Shown here piece after piece: positions 23,142 through 31,774 of a stretch of DNA of 49,478 nucleotides (position 1 is the stretch's first letter; each line of letters begins with the position of its first letter). The notes under the pieces are model-generated. The model saw nothing but the letters and a program-made list of their open reading frames with translations. It searched no databases and was not told where the DNA came from. The stretch spans positions 1 through 49,478 of the forward strand of contig CALXJX010000007.1 in the NCBI GenBank assembly GCA_944388735.1, given 5' to 3'. Both the position numbers and the translations under genes were made by a program. The stretch is from an uncultured Clostridia bacterium. Its GTDB lineage: Bacteria; Bacillota; Clostridia; TANB77; CAG-508.

Positions 23142-24017
23142 ATGGATGGGATAATTATAATAAATAAATCAAAAAAATATACTTCACACGATATAGTATA
23201 TAAAATAAAAAAATTATTCAATCAAAAAGTGGGGCATACTGGTACTTTAGATCCTTTAGCAACAGGAGTATTGCCAATATTGATAGGAAAAGGAACTCAA
23301 TGTTCAAAATATTTAACAAATCATAATAAGAAGTATGAAGCACAAATACAGTTGGGGCAAAAAACAGATACAGCAGATGCAGAAGGAAAAATAATAGAAG
23401 AAAAACCAGTTCTTTTAGAAGCATTTTCAGAAGAAAATGTAAACTTGATTTTGGAAAAATTTTTAGGTGAACAAGAACAAGTTCCTCCTATATATTCAGC
23501 AATAAAAGTTAATGGAAAAAAATTATATGAGTATGCTAGAAAGGGAGAAAAAATAGAAATACAACCTAGAAAAATAAAGATATATGATATAAAACTATTA
23601 CATATTGACAAATCTAAAAATACTGTAGATTTTGAGGTTAGTTGCTCAAAAGGAACATATATTAGGAGCTTGTGTGAAGATATTGCTGAAAAATTAGGTA
23701 CAGTTGGATATATGTCTGCATTAAGGAGAACTAGAGTTGGAGAGTTTTCTATAAAAAACGCGATAACTTTAGATGAATTAGAGAAAAACAAAGAAAATAT
23801 AGAATTTTTGAAGTCGCACATTCTTACAATAGAGGAAATTTTTGATAAAGAAGAAAGTATTTGTTTAAATGATAAAAAGTTAACTTTATTTTTAAATGGT
23901 GTTCAATTGAGATTTAAATTAAAAGAGGGCATTTATAAGATTTATGATGTTAATAAAAACTTTATTGGCATAGGAATTATAAAAAACAATCTATTGAAAA
24001 GGGATATTGTAATATAA
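23142..24017 (+). CDS. truB: tRNA pseudouridine-55 synthase TruB
   Basis: 291 residues. GIIIINKSKKYTSHDIVYKI, then GHTGTLDPLATGVLPI with the catalytic Asp37, YEAQIQLGQKTDTADAEG, PIYSAIKVNGKKLYEYARKG, and CSKGTYIRSLCEDIAEKLG. It makes the T-loop pseudouridine of tRNA. GGAAGGAATG upstream of ATG. Last core gene of the operon. Confidence 0.97.
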   Translation: MDGIIIINKSKKYTSHDIVYKIKKLFNQKVGHTGTLDPLATGVLPILIGKGTQCSKYLTNHNKKYEAQIQLGQKTDTADAEGKIIEEKPVLLEAFSEENVNLILEKFLGEQEQVPPIYSAIKVNGKKLYEYARKGEKIEIQPRKIKIYDIKLLHIDKSKNTVDFEVSCSKGTYIRSLCEDIAEKLGTVGYMSALRRTRVGEFSIKNAITLDELEKNKENIEFLKSHILTIEEIFDKEESICLNDKKLTLFLNGVQLRFKLKEGIYKIYDVNKNFIGIGIIKNNLLKRDIVI

Positions 24018-24019
24018 AT

Positions 24020-24062
24020 AAAATCACTCTCATATAATGTAAAAAGAAATGAGGGTGATTTT
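24020..24062 (+). promoter_or_regulatory. hairpin spanning the truB end and the next gene's ribosome-binding site
   Basis: AAAATCACTCTCAT (24020-24033) can pair with ATGAGGGTGATTTT (24049-24062), one mismatch. The 3' arm contains the GAGGGTG ribosome-binding site and the T-run touches the start codon at 24063. It could terminate truB transcripts or hide the ribosome-binding site. Confidence 0.55.
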
Positions 24063-24911
24063 ATGTATTATATTCAAGAATCTGACAAGCCTTGTAAAAT
24101 ATTAAAATTTTTCAATTCTATAAGACTGAAAGATAATGAAATTATATTACCAATACAAAAAGAGGAATTAACAGACAAACAAGCAGAGAAATTAGCTACC
24201 AAAACTTATAAAATTATAAAAACATCAAATTGTAAAAAAATAGTTGTCAGTAAAGAAATAAAAAAGCAAGATCAATATTTAAATTATTTATATTCTCAGG
24301 GCTTAGATATAGTAGATGGTAAGTGGCTATTTCAAATACTTTCGAATATGTCATTAGAATATATATGTAAAAAAAATAATTTATTAAAATCAGAAATATC
24401 TATATCAATATTAGCTAATCAAGTTACTGAAAATGTAATTTACTTTCTGAAAAAAATTGTAAAGGAATATAAGAGAATTAATATTGTGACAAACAATATT
24501 AATTTATTCAAGAATTTAGAAACACAAATAATGGAACAATATGGTGTTATGATAGTTGTTACAAATAATAAAAGAAAAAGCCTTTCAAAATCACAATTGA
24601 TAGTTAATTTTGATTTCCCAACTGAACTCATAAATAAGTATAATGTTTATGAAGATTCAATTATTTTAAATTTACAAGATGATGTAAAAATAAAAAGTAA
24701 GAGATTTAATGGTATTTGCATAAATGACTATGAAATAGTAGTATTAAATGGGCAAGATTTTGATTATACTAAGGTTGAAAAATTTTATTGTAAGGATCTC
24801 TACGAATGTAATCTATATAAAAAACAGCCGATAGAAGAAATTAATAAAAAGATTAATTCTGACGGAGTAAGAATAGAGAAACTTTATACTAATAGAGGTA
24901 ATGAGATTTAA
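24063..24911 (+). CDS. conserved-looking protein of unknown function, 282 aa
   Basis: 282 residues, no signal peptide or membrane segment. The pattern is alternating beta strands and helices: KIVVSKEIKKQ, ISISILANQVTENVIYFLKKI, INIVTNNINLFKNLETQIMEQYG, SQLIVNFDFPTELINKY. The middle (about 105-190) is reminiscent of a Rossmann-like domain as in glutamyl-tRNA reductase or nucleotide-binding proteins (VTNN, VNFDFP), without a clear GxGxxG. It follows truB and precedes a PAL-A element inserted right at its stop codon. I do not recognise the family. Confidence 0.72.
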   Translation: MYYIQESDKPCKILKFFNSIRLKDNEIILPIQKEELTDKQAEKLATKTYKIIKTSNCKKIVVSKEIKKQDQYLNYLYSQGLDIVDGKWLFQILSNMSLEYICKKNNLLKSEISISILANQVTENVIYFLKKIVKEYKRINIVTNNINLFKNLETQIMEQYGVMIVVTNNKRKSLSKSQLIVNFDFPTELINKYNVYEDSIILNLQDDVKIKSKRFNGICINDYEIVVLNGQDFDYTKVEKFYCKDLYECNLYKKQPIEEINKKINSDGVRIEKLYTNRGNEI

Positions 24912-25125
24912 TAACAATTTAGAGGTAAAAGGAGGAAGAATGATTTCTTGAAAAAGCTCCGAATGTGCCGTGGAATAGATGTATAAATTCTTAGCTTAAA
25001 ATAACTGAGGAAGCGTGATTAACGAGAGGCTCGGTTATTTTAAGCTTAGAATTTATAATCTATGGAGCAAGCCGAGAAGATTTTGAAAAAAATCATTCTT
25101 CCTCCGTTGAACTCTGAACTGTTAC
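24912..25125 (+). repeat. PAL-A element, copy 5
   Basis: Same arm family as copy 1 (TAACAATTTAGAGG at the start, CTCTGAACTGTTAC at the end) and an almost identical core. It is flanked by perfect 9-bp direct repeats GAGATTTAA at 24903-24911 and 25126-25134, as for a target-site duplication; the left repeat includes the stop codon of the preceding gene. Located upstream of the PBP gene. Confidence 0.92.
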
Positions 25126-25226
25126 GAGATTTAAATAATATTTTTGATAAAAGCTTTATTTTTTTAAAAAAATGTAATATAATTGATTTGTCAAATTTTA
25201 GAATATTGGCAAGGAGGTACATAAAA

Positions 25227-27833
25227 ATGCCAAGTGATAGTAGAAAAAATAATGATAGTGATAAAACAAGAAAATATAAGCCACAACCAACAAAAACAAG
25301 AAAAAATACAGCAACATCAAACAAAAAACCACAAGTAAAAAAATCAGACAAATCAAAAGAAAAGAAAAAGGGGAAATTTTCAAGCAAACATCCTAAATTA
25401 GTTATGGCGATAAAAATTTTTATTATAATATTTTTATTACTATGTGTAATAGGAGCAGGAATAATTGCAGGAATGTTTTTTGGACTATTTGGTGATGAAT
25501 TTGAAATTACAAAAAAAGACTTACAAGTTGGAGCATCGAACTCTGTAATTGTAGACAAAAACGGAGCAGTAATAGCAAATTTAAGTGGAGACGAAAAAAG
25601 AAAAGTAATTTCTTTAGATGATATGGCAGATTACTTGCCAAAAGCTTATGTTGCCATTGAAGATGAAAGATTTTATGAGCACAGTGGTGTTGACTTTAAA
25701 AGAACCGCAGGAGCGATATTTAATACAGTATTCAAAGGAAATAGCTCTTACGGTGGAAGTACAATTACACAGCAATTAGTAAAAAATATAACTAAAGAGG
25801 ATGAAACAGAAGGAATGGCAGGTATCATGAGAAAAGTAAAAGAATGGGCAAAAGCTTTTCAAGTTGAAAGAATGATATCAAAAAACCAAATTTTAGAGTT
25901 ATATTTAAACATATTATTTGTCGGAGGAGAAGGAAATCTACATGGAGTTGAGCTAGGAGCAGAATATTACTTTAATAAAAGTGCAAAAGATTTGGACTTA
26001 GCTGAATGTGCATTTTTAGCAGGTATAAATAGTTCACCGAATTACTACAATCCATATAAATTAGCTTCTGATACAGATACAGAAGAAAAGAGAAATGAAA
26101 GAATAAAATCTAGAATACTAACAGTATTAGCAAAAATGAAGGAATTAGGATATATAGAAAAGCAAGAAGACTATGATGCAGCTGTTGCAAGAGCAGAAGC
26201 AGGATTAACATTTACAAAAGGAATTTCATCAACAGGAACAAATTATTCATATCATACTGATGCGTTGTTAGACCAAGTAATTACACAGGTAATGGAAGAA
26301 AAAGATATATCAAGACAACTAGCAGAAAATTATGTATATAGTAGTGGACTTACAATTTATTCGACAGTAGAACCTACAATACAAGCAAGAATGGAAGAAG
26401 AATATGCAAAATCTAAATATATTATAACAAGTCCAAGCAAAACCCAAACGTCTCAATCAGGTATGGCAATAGTAGATTATAAAACAGGAAATGTTGTGGG
26501 AGTAGCAGGAGGATTTGGAGAAAAAACAGCAGGAGGCTGGAATAGAGCAACACAAATGGAAAAACAAACAGGTTCTTCAATGAAACCATTAGCATCAATC
26601 GCACCAGGGCTAGAAGAAAAAGTGATAACAGCAGCAACTGTTTATGATGATGCTGAAACAGATTTTGGTGGAGGATATAAACCGCATAATTATAATAGAT
26701 TTATGGGATTAGTTAATATTAGAGATTTTATCGAAACATCACAAAATATACCAGCAATTAAAATTATGAGGGAACTAACTCCAGAAAAATCATTGGAATA
26801 TTTAGAAAAAATGGGAATAACATCTTTAAATAAAGAAGAAGATAGTGTATTATCATTGGCTATTGGTGGTATGACAAATGGAGTAAGTCCATTAGAAATG
26901 GCAGTGGCTTATGGAACAATTGCAAATGGAGGAATTTGCATTTCACCAACATTTTATTCAAAAATAGAAGACTCAAATGGAAATGTTGTAATGACACCTA
27001 ATCAAACTCAAACAAGAGCAATATCAGAACAAAACGCATATATTACAACATCTATTATAGAAGAGCCAGTAACAGGAGCAAATGGAACAGCAACATATTG
27101 CAAAATTCCAGGAATGGAAACAACAGCTAAGACAGGTACAACAGATGATACTGTTGATAGATGGCTTTGCGGATATACACCATATTATTCAGCTGCATGT
27201 TGGTTTGGATATGACAAATCAAAAGTAAATGGAAAAAGTGAGACAGTTTATTATAGTGGAAATCCAGCTGGACTAATTTGGGATGCTATCATGACAGATA
27301 TACACAAAGGATTAGCAAATGCTAACTTTACTAGACCAAATGGAATAGTTGAACAAACTGTATGTAAAACTACAGGTTGCTTAGCAACAACAGGATGTAC
27401 AAATACATATAAAGAAATATTTACAGCAGATAATTTACCAGAAAAATGCGAGGGACATGGTTCACAAACTATATGTACCGAATCTGGCAAGATAGCAACA
27501 CAATATTGTGAACAATATTGTGCGACAAAAATAAATACTTATGGAGCAACTGTACCAAAAGAACAATTAAATCTTTGGACTCCAACAAAAGGAAAATCTT
27601 CATCAGGCACAAGAGTTACAGAAACATGTACATTACATACTAAACCTAAAGAGACAGAAAAGCCAAAAGAAAACACAACAAATACAAACAATAAGACAAA
27701 CGAAACAAATAAAACGAATACAGCAAATACAACAAATAAAGTAAATACTACAAATAGTACAAATAAGACAAACACGTCAAATTCAACAAACACAGCTACA
27801 AACAAGACACCGACAGAAAATAAAGCAGAATGA
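25227..27833 (+). CDS. class A penicillin-binding protein (PBP1A family)
   Basis: 868 residues from ATG 25227 (AAGGAGG upstream); the longer frame runs into the PAL-A element and is rejected. A basic cytoplasmic N terminus and one membrane helix (about 55-88) are followed by a GT51 glycosyltransferase domain (EDERFYEHSGVD near 145, GGSTITQQLVKN near 176). The transpeptidase domain has SSMK (Ser450), SQN (about 505) and KTGT (about 635). Beyond it lie eight cysteines between about 713 and 801 (TVCKTTGCLATTGC, CEGHG, CTESG, YCEQYC) and a Thr/Asn-rich tail. It polymerises and cross-links peptidoglycan. Cys-rich extracytoplasmic tails occur in some clostridial PBPs. Confidence 0.95.
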   Translation: MPSDSRKNNDSDKTRKYKPQPTKTRKNTATSNKKPQVKKSDKSKEKKKGKFSSKHPKLVMAIKIFIIIFLLLCVIGAGIIAGMFFGLFGDEFEITKKDLQVGASNSVIVDKNGAVIANLSGDEKRKVISLDDMADYLPKAYVAIEDERFYEHSGVDFKRTAGAIFNTVFKGNSSYGGSTITQQLVKNITKEDETEGMAGIMRKVKEWAKAFQVERMISKNQILELYLNILFVGGEGNLHGVELGAEYYFNKSAKDLDLAECAFLAGINSSPNYYNPYKLASDTDTEEKRNERIKSRILTVLAKMKELGYIEKQEDYDAAVARAEAGLTFTKGISSTGTNYSYHTDALLDQVITQVMEEKDISRQLAENYVYSSGLTIYSTVEPTIQARMEEEYAKSKYIITSPSKTQTSQSGMAIVDYKTGNVVGVAGGFGEKTAGGWNRATQMEKQTGSSMKPLASIAPGLEEKVITAATVYDDAETDFGGGYKPHNYNRFMGLVNIRDFIETSQNIPAIKIMRELTPEKSLEYLEKMGITSLNKEEDSVLSLAIGGMTNGVSPLEMAVAYGTIANGGICISPTFYSKIEDSNGNVVMTPNQTQTRAISEQNAYITTSIIEEPVTGANGTATYCKIPGMETTAKTGTTDDTVDRWLCGYTPYYSAACWFGYDKSKVNGKSETVYYSGNPAGLIWDAIMTDIHKGLANANFTRPNGIVEQTVCKTTGCLATTGCTNTYKEIFTADNLPEKCEGHGSQTICTESGKIATQYCEQYCATKINTYGATVPKEQLNLWTPTKGKSSSGTRVTETCTLHTKPKETEKPKENTTNTNNKTNETNKTNTANTTNKVNTTNSTNKTNTSNSTNTATNKTPTENKAE

Positions 27834-27992
27834 ACTTAGGGGATAGTCTTCAGAGTTCACCGTTTGAACTTTGGGGACGGTCTTAAAAGTTCAATTATTT
27901 AATAGAAACTTTAAATTTTTGAACTTTGAGTATGTTCCTAAAAGTTTATGATTTGATATAAATTTTAAACTTTTAGGACGTTTTTTAAAGTT
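27832..27992. repeat. PAL-C degenerate tandem array
   Basis: Four decayed copies of GAACTTTGGGGACGGTCTTAAAAGTTC: at about 27832, 27875, 27918 and 27967 (last one inverted, AAACTTTTAGGACG). The first overlaps the PBP stop codon. The same vocabulary is in the single hairpin at 11324-11366. No gene lies in this gap. Confidence 0.65.
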
Positions 27993-28035
27993 AATTATTT
28001 TAAACCAATTTTAAATTAGAATGGGAGGATTAACA

Positions 28036-29424
28036 TTGGATTTATATTTTTATAATACTTTAACTAAAAAGAAAGAACTATTTAAACCCATTGAAAAAGG
28101 AAAAGTCAAAATATATTCTTGTGGTCCAACAGTATATAAAGATGCAACAATAGGAAATTTAAGGACAAATATATTTCAAGATGTATTAAGAAGAGTTTTA
28201 ATATATAACGGATATGAAATAAAACACGTAATGAACATAACAGATGTTGGACATTTAGTATCTGACGGAGATGAAGGCGAAGACAAAATGCTAAAATCAG
28301 CAAGAGAAGAACATAAAACACCATTAGAGATTGCAGAACACTATACATCTTTATTTTTTGAAGATTTAAAACTATTGAATATCGAGACTCCAGAAATAAT
28401 ATGTAAAGCCACAGACCACATAAACGAAATGTTAGAATATGTAAAAAAACTAGTTAAAAATGGTTATGCTTATGAAACCTCAACAGCAATATATTTTGAT
28501 GTATCAAAATTAGATAAATATCCGATATTATCAAATGTAGATGTAGAAAATCAGAAGGCAGGAGCAAGGGTTGATGTAGATCCTGAAAAAAGAAATCCTT
28601 ATGATTTTGCTGTATGGATTAAAGCACCAGAAAATCATTTAATGAAATGGGATAGTCCTTGGGGACCAAGTTATCCAGGCTGGCATATAGAATGTAGTGC
28701 TATGGGTCAAAAATATTTAGGAGAACAATTTGACATACATACAGGAGGGATAGATTTAATACCAACTCATCATGAAAATGAAATAGCACAAAGTAAAGGT
28801 GCATGCGGAAAAATACCAGCAAGATATTGGTTACATGGAGAATACCTATTAATAAATGGTGGGAAAATGTCTAAAAGTTTAGGAAATGTATATTTGTTAA
28901 AAGATATTATGGAAAAAGGATATGATCCTATAGTTTATAAATTATTTAGTTATTCATGTCATTATAGAAATAAATTAAACTTTACATGGGAAGGAATAGA
29001 ATCTACATCTAAATCATTAGAAAGACTAAAAAATGGATATAAAAATCATTTGCATGGTCAAGATGAAGTAGAGGATAAATTAATATCATCATTTGAACAA
29101 AAATTTCATGAAGCAATTAATGATGATTTAAATATGCCAGTAGCTATGAGTACTGTTTGGGAAGTTGTTCGATATGAGAAAAAATCTCCTAAATTAGCAG
29201 AATTATTATTAAAATTCGACGAAGTACTTGGATTAAAAATTAATAAACCAACATCAAATTTTAATGAAGAGCTTCCTCAAGAGATTTTGGATTTAGTAGA
29301 AAAAAGAAAACAAGCACGAATGGATAAGGACTGGGCTAAGTCTGATGAATTAAGAGAATTAATTCAAAGTAAAGGATATGAAGTAAAAGATACAAAAAAT
29401 GGAATGGAAGTTAAAAAAGTTTGA
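28036..29424 (+). CDS. cysS: cysteinyl-tRNA synthetase
   Basis: 462 residues from TTG 28036, placed 7 bases after GGGAGG; the ATG at 28021 has no site. It charges tRNA-Cys. YSCGPTVYKDATIGNLR carries the zinc Cys29 and the HIGH-equivalent. WGPSYPGWHIECSAM and THHENEIAQS carry further zinc ligands. KMSKSLGN is the second ATP signature near 267. The C-terminal anticodon-binding domain ends GYEVKDTKNGMEV. It stands alone here, away from mrnC and cysE, unlike many Bacilli. Confidence 0.97.
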   Translation: MDLYFYNTLTKKKELFKPIEKGKVKIYSCGPTVYKDATIGNLRTNIFQDVLRRVLIYNGYEIKHVMNITDVGHLVSDGDEGEDKMLKSAREEHKTPLEIAEHYTSLFFEDLKLLNIETPEIICKATDHINEMLEYVKKLVKNGYAYETSTAIYFDVSKLDKYPILSNVDVENQKAGARVDVDPEKRNPYDFAVWIKAPENHLMKWDSPWGPSYPGWHIECSAMGQKYLGEQFDIHTGGIDLIPTHHENEIAQSKGACGKIPARYWLHGEYLLINGGKMSKSLGNVYLLKDIMEKGYDPIVYKLFSYSCHYRNKLNFTWEGIESTSKSLERLKNGYKNHLHGQDEVEDKLISSFEQKFHEAINDDLNMPVAMSTVWEVVRYEKKSPKLAELLLKFDEVLGLKINKPTSNFNEELPQEILDLVEKRKQARMDKDWAKSDELRELIQSKGYEVKDTKNGMEVKKV

Positions 29425-29520
29425 AAGAACTTTCCTAATTAAAATTTATGTTTTAGGGAAAGGAAGAATGTAAAATATGGATTTGGGAAAATATATAAAA
29501 TAAAAGGAGGAGAAGATAAT

Positions 29521-30519
29521 ATGGCAATATTATTACCAGGAGGAGCTGGATATATAGGAAGTCATACGGCTGTAGAATTATTAAATGCAGGAAAAGAAAT
29601 TATTATATTGGATAATTTTGCAAATAGTAAGCCAAGTGTATTAGAAGCAATAAAAAAAATAACAGGAAAAGAATTCAAATTTTACAATATAAATTATTTA
29701 GATAGTGAAAGACTAGAAGAAGTATTTAAGGAAAACAAAATTGAAGCCGTTCTAAATTTTGCGGGATACAAAGCAGTTGGTGAATCTGTTCAAAAACCAA
29801 TAGAATATTATAAAAACAATATATCTGGAGCACTAGTACTATTAGAAGTAATGAAAAAATACAATTGTAAAAAATTTATATTTAGTTCATCTGCTACAGT
29901 ATATGGCGAACCAGAGAAAATTCCATTAACAGAAGAATGTAAAACAGGAGGAACTACAAATCCTTATGGAACAACAAAATTATTTATAGAACAAATTTTA
30001 AAAGATATCTATAATTCTGATAATACTTGGGATATATGTATTTTAAGATATTTTAATCCAGTAGGAGCACATGAAAGTGGATTAATAGGAGAAGAACCAC
30101 AAGGAATACCAAATAATTTAATGCCATATATAGTAAGAGTGGCAAATGGTCAATTAGAGCAATTATCAGTTTTTGGTAATGATTATCCAACGCCTGATGG
30201 AACAGGAGTAAGAGATTATATACATGTAGTAGATTTAGCAAAAGGCCATGTTCTTGCATTGAATAAGCTGGATAAAGAAGGAGCAGGTCTATTTATATAT
30301 AATTTAGGAACTGGAACCGGTTATAGTGTTTTAGACATGGTAAAAGCATTTGAAAAAGCTACTAAAAAGAAAGTTCCATATAAAATCGCTCCTAGAAGAG
30401 CAGGAGATATAGCAATATGTTATGCAGACCCTAAAAAAGCGAAAGAAGAATTAGGATGGGAAGCAACTAAAACATTGGAAGATATGTGCATGGACTCTTG
30501 GAATTATATTCAAAAATAG
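29521..30519 (+). CDS. galE: UDP-glucose 4-epimerase
   Basis: 332 residues, extended short-chain dehydrogenase. [15 protein letters not shown] binds [21 protein letters not shown] carries the active-site Ser, and NPYGTTK the Tyr149/Lys153 pair. [17 protein letters not shown] and [14 protein letters not shown] complete the GalE set. It interconverts UDP-glucose and UDP-galactose, probably for wall or surface polysaccharide. AAAGGAGGAG precedes ATG. Confidence 0.96.
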   Translation: MAILLPGGAGYIGSHTAVELLNAGKEIIILDNFANSKPSVLEAIKKITGKEFKFYNINYLDSERLEEVFKENKIEAVLNFAGYKAVGESVQKPIEYYKNNISGALVLLEVMKKYNCKKFIFSSSATVYGEPEKIPLTEECKTGGTTNPYGTTKLFIEQILKDIYNSDNTWDICILRYFNPVGAHESGLIGEEPQGIPNNLMPYIVRVANGQLEQLSVFGNDYPTPDGTGVRDYIHVVDLAKGHVLALNKLDKEGAGLFIYNLGTGTGYSVLDMVKAFEKATKKKVPYKIAPRRAGDIAICYADPKKAKEELGWEATKTLEDMCMDSWNYIQK

Positions 30520-30520
30520 A

Positions 30521-30838
30521 TTGCGAATGGGACGGGTTAATTTGGCAATTTTCTGCCAGAAAGGACAGACTTCAATTAATAATTTTAAGAGTATAACAAT
30601 ACTAATTTAAAAAATGTCTCGGCAGCATTACAAGTTTTAGAAAATTTAAAACTCCAGAGATGAGCCTCTTCACTTAGTGCAACCTCATCTCTGGAGTTTA
30701 ATATTTTCTATAAAACTTTTCAATTGCATTCGCCATTTTGTAAATTAGTATTGTTATACTCTTTTATTAATAAAAATTAACAAACGAACCTGTCCCTTCT
30801 GGCAGAAAATTGCCAAATTAACCCGTCCCTAATGGCAA
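30521..30838 (-). repeat. PAL-A element, copy 7: divergent core inside GGGACGGG-type arms
   Basis: A 318-bp nested inverted repeat fills the whole gap between galE and the Crp/Fnr gene. Outer arms pair over GGGACGGGTTAATTTGGCA (from about 30529 and to 30827) and TTTCTGCCAGAA, then GAGTATAACAATACTAATTT (about 30590 and 30745), then a CTCCAGAGATGAG helix. Read on the minus strand, the core keeps GGCGAATGCAA, apical GATGAGG..GCAC and GAAGAGGCTCATC, and GCTGCCGAGA. Helix sequences differ from the other copies, but the loop motifs are the same. Confidence 0.8.
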
Positions 30839-30840
30839 AA

Positions 30841-31473
30841 TTATTTATATATAAGTTTGATTTTATTTCCGGTTTTTAAAATAAAACCATCATCTTTCAA
30901 CAATTTTAATTCTCTCATCATAGCGCTTCTATCAACACTTAAGTAATCAGCCAAATCAGTTAATGAAAAAGGCAATTCAAAGCTAGTGCTTAGCTTTCTG
31001 GTAGACAAAATAGAAAAATAGCCTAGTAATTTATCTCTAATGGAACGTTTAGTTAATAGTTCTATTCTCATATTTAAATCAGTTACTTTGCTTAAAATTA
31101 ATTCTGGTAAATACTCTGTAAGTATCTGATGAAATTTACAATTTGTTCGACACTTTTTATAAATATCATCATAAATGAAGAAAAGCACTTCACAGGTTTC
31201 TCTGGCTTCAACCAATAATTCATTATTAGTTGTAACTGTATAGAAAACTTCTCCAAAAATATTATTTCTTGAGAAATGTTCTACTATTGTTTTGTTTCCG
31301 TTTAGGTCATATCTAACTAAATCTGCATTTCCAGATAAAAGAATGCAAAATTGATTTCGCTTTTCTATATAACTTGTTATTGTTTCACCTTTTCCAAATA
31401 TCTTTTTTTGTACTTTTTGACAAGAATGTTCAAAATCATGTACAAAGCTATCAATATTGAAGTTTGTAATCAT
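30841..31473 (-). CDS. Crp/Fnr family transcription regulator
   Basis: 210 residues. An N-terminal cyclic-nucleotide-binding-type beta barrel (about 20-120; GKGETITSYIEKRNQFCILLSGNADLV, FSRNNIFGEVF) is followed by a dimer helix and a winged helix-turn-helix (about 165-205; FSLTDLADYLSVDRSAMMRELKLLKDDGFI). It lacks the FNR N-terminal cysteine cluster; five cysteines (18, 43, 94, 108, 112) include a CRTNC pair. It is divergent from nrdD. Identical palindromic half-sites lie in front of both genes (31523 and 31701). It likely controls nrdDG and itself; the signal could be oxygen, NO or a nucleotide and cannot be read here. Confidence 0.88.
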   Translation of the reverse strand: MITNFNIDSFVHDFEHSCQKVQKKIFGKGETITSYIEKRNQFCILLSGNADLVRYDLNGNKTIVEHFSRNNIFGEVFYTVTTNNELLVEARETCEVLFFIYDDIYKKCRTNCKFHQILTEYLPELILSKVTDLNMRIELLTKRSIRDKLLGYFSILSTRKLSTSFELPFSLTDLADYLSVDRSAMMRELKLLKDDGFILKTGNKIKLIYK

Positions 31474-31507
31474 TTATATAACCTCCGTACAGTTTAATTA
31501 CGAAATT

Positions 31508-31538
31508 ATTATACGACAAAAATGTTGCAAAAGCAACA
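31508..31538 (-). promoter_or_regulatory. operator and promoter of the Crp/Fnr gene
   Basis: The palindrome TGTTGC-AAAA-GCAACA occupies 31523-31538. On the minus strand TATAAT is at 31508-31513, and the -35 position (17 bases upstream) falls inside the palindrome. Binding here would block the -35, suggesting self-repression. Confidence 0.7.
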
Positions 31539-31700
31539 CTAACGTAAACATAACATGTTTTAAATTTCCTAGATTATCTTAAAAATTTTGTATAAATTAG
31601 TAGATTTACATTGTAATAATTTTGTAACATATTTGTAATATAACTGCAAAAACAGAGCAGTAGCGATATTCAAAAAATTTAATTTAAAAATAAAATAATC

Positions 31701-31742
31701 TGTTGCTTTTGCAACAGAAAAACATAAAACTTAATATATAAT
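31701..31742 (+). promoter_or_regulatory. operator and promoter of nrdDG
   Basis: The palindrome TGTTGC-TTTT-GCAACA (31701-31716) has the same half-sites as the one in front of the regulator gene. A TATAAT is at 31737-31742. With a start near 31749 the palindrome centre is at about -40.5, the standard position for class II activation by Crp/Fnr proteins. There is no good -35, as expected for an activated promoter. Confidence 0.72.
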
Positions 31743-31774
31743 TATTGCAGACAAATTGAAGGAGGAAATGTAAA

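Noticed and set aside
25062-25226. Upstream extension of the PBP reading frame
   Set aside because: It runs through the right half of PAL-A copy 5; the true start at 25227 has a strong ribosome-binding site and the extension has none.
30521-30838. PAL-type repeats as a CRISPR array
   Set aside because: Units are single, long and palindromic, without regular short repeats or spacers, and no cas genes are present.
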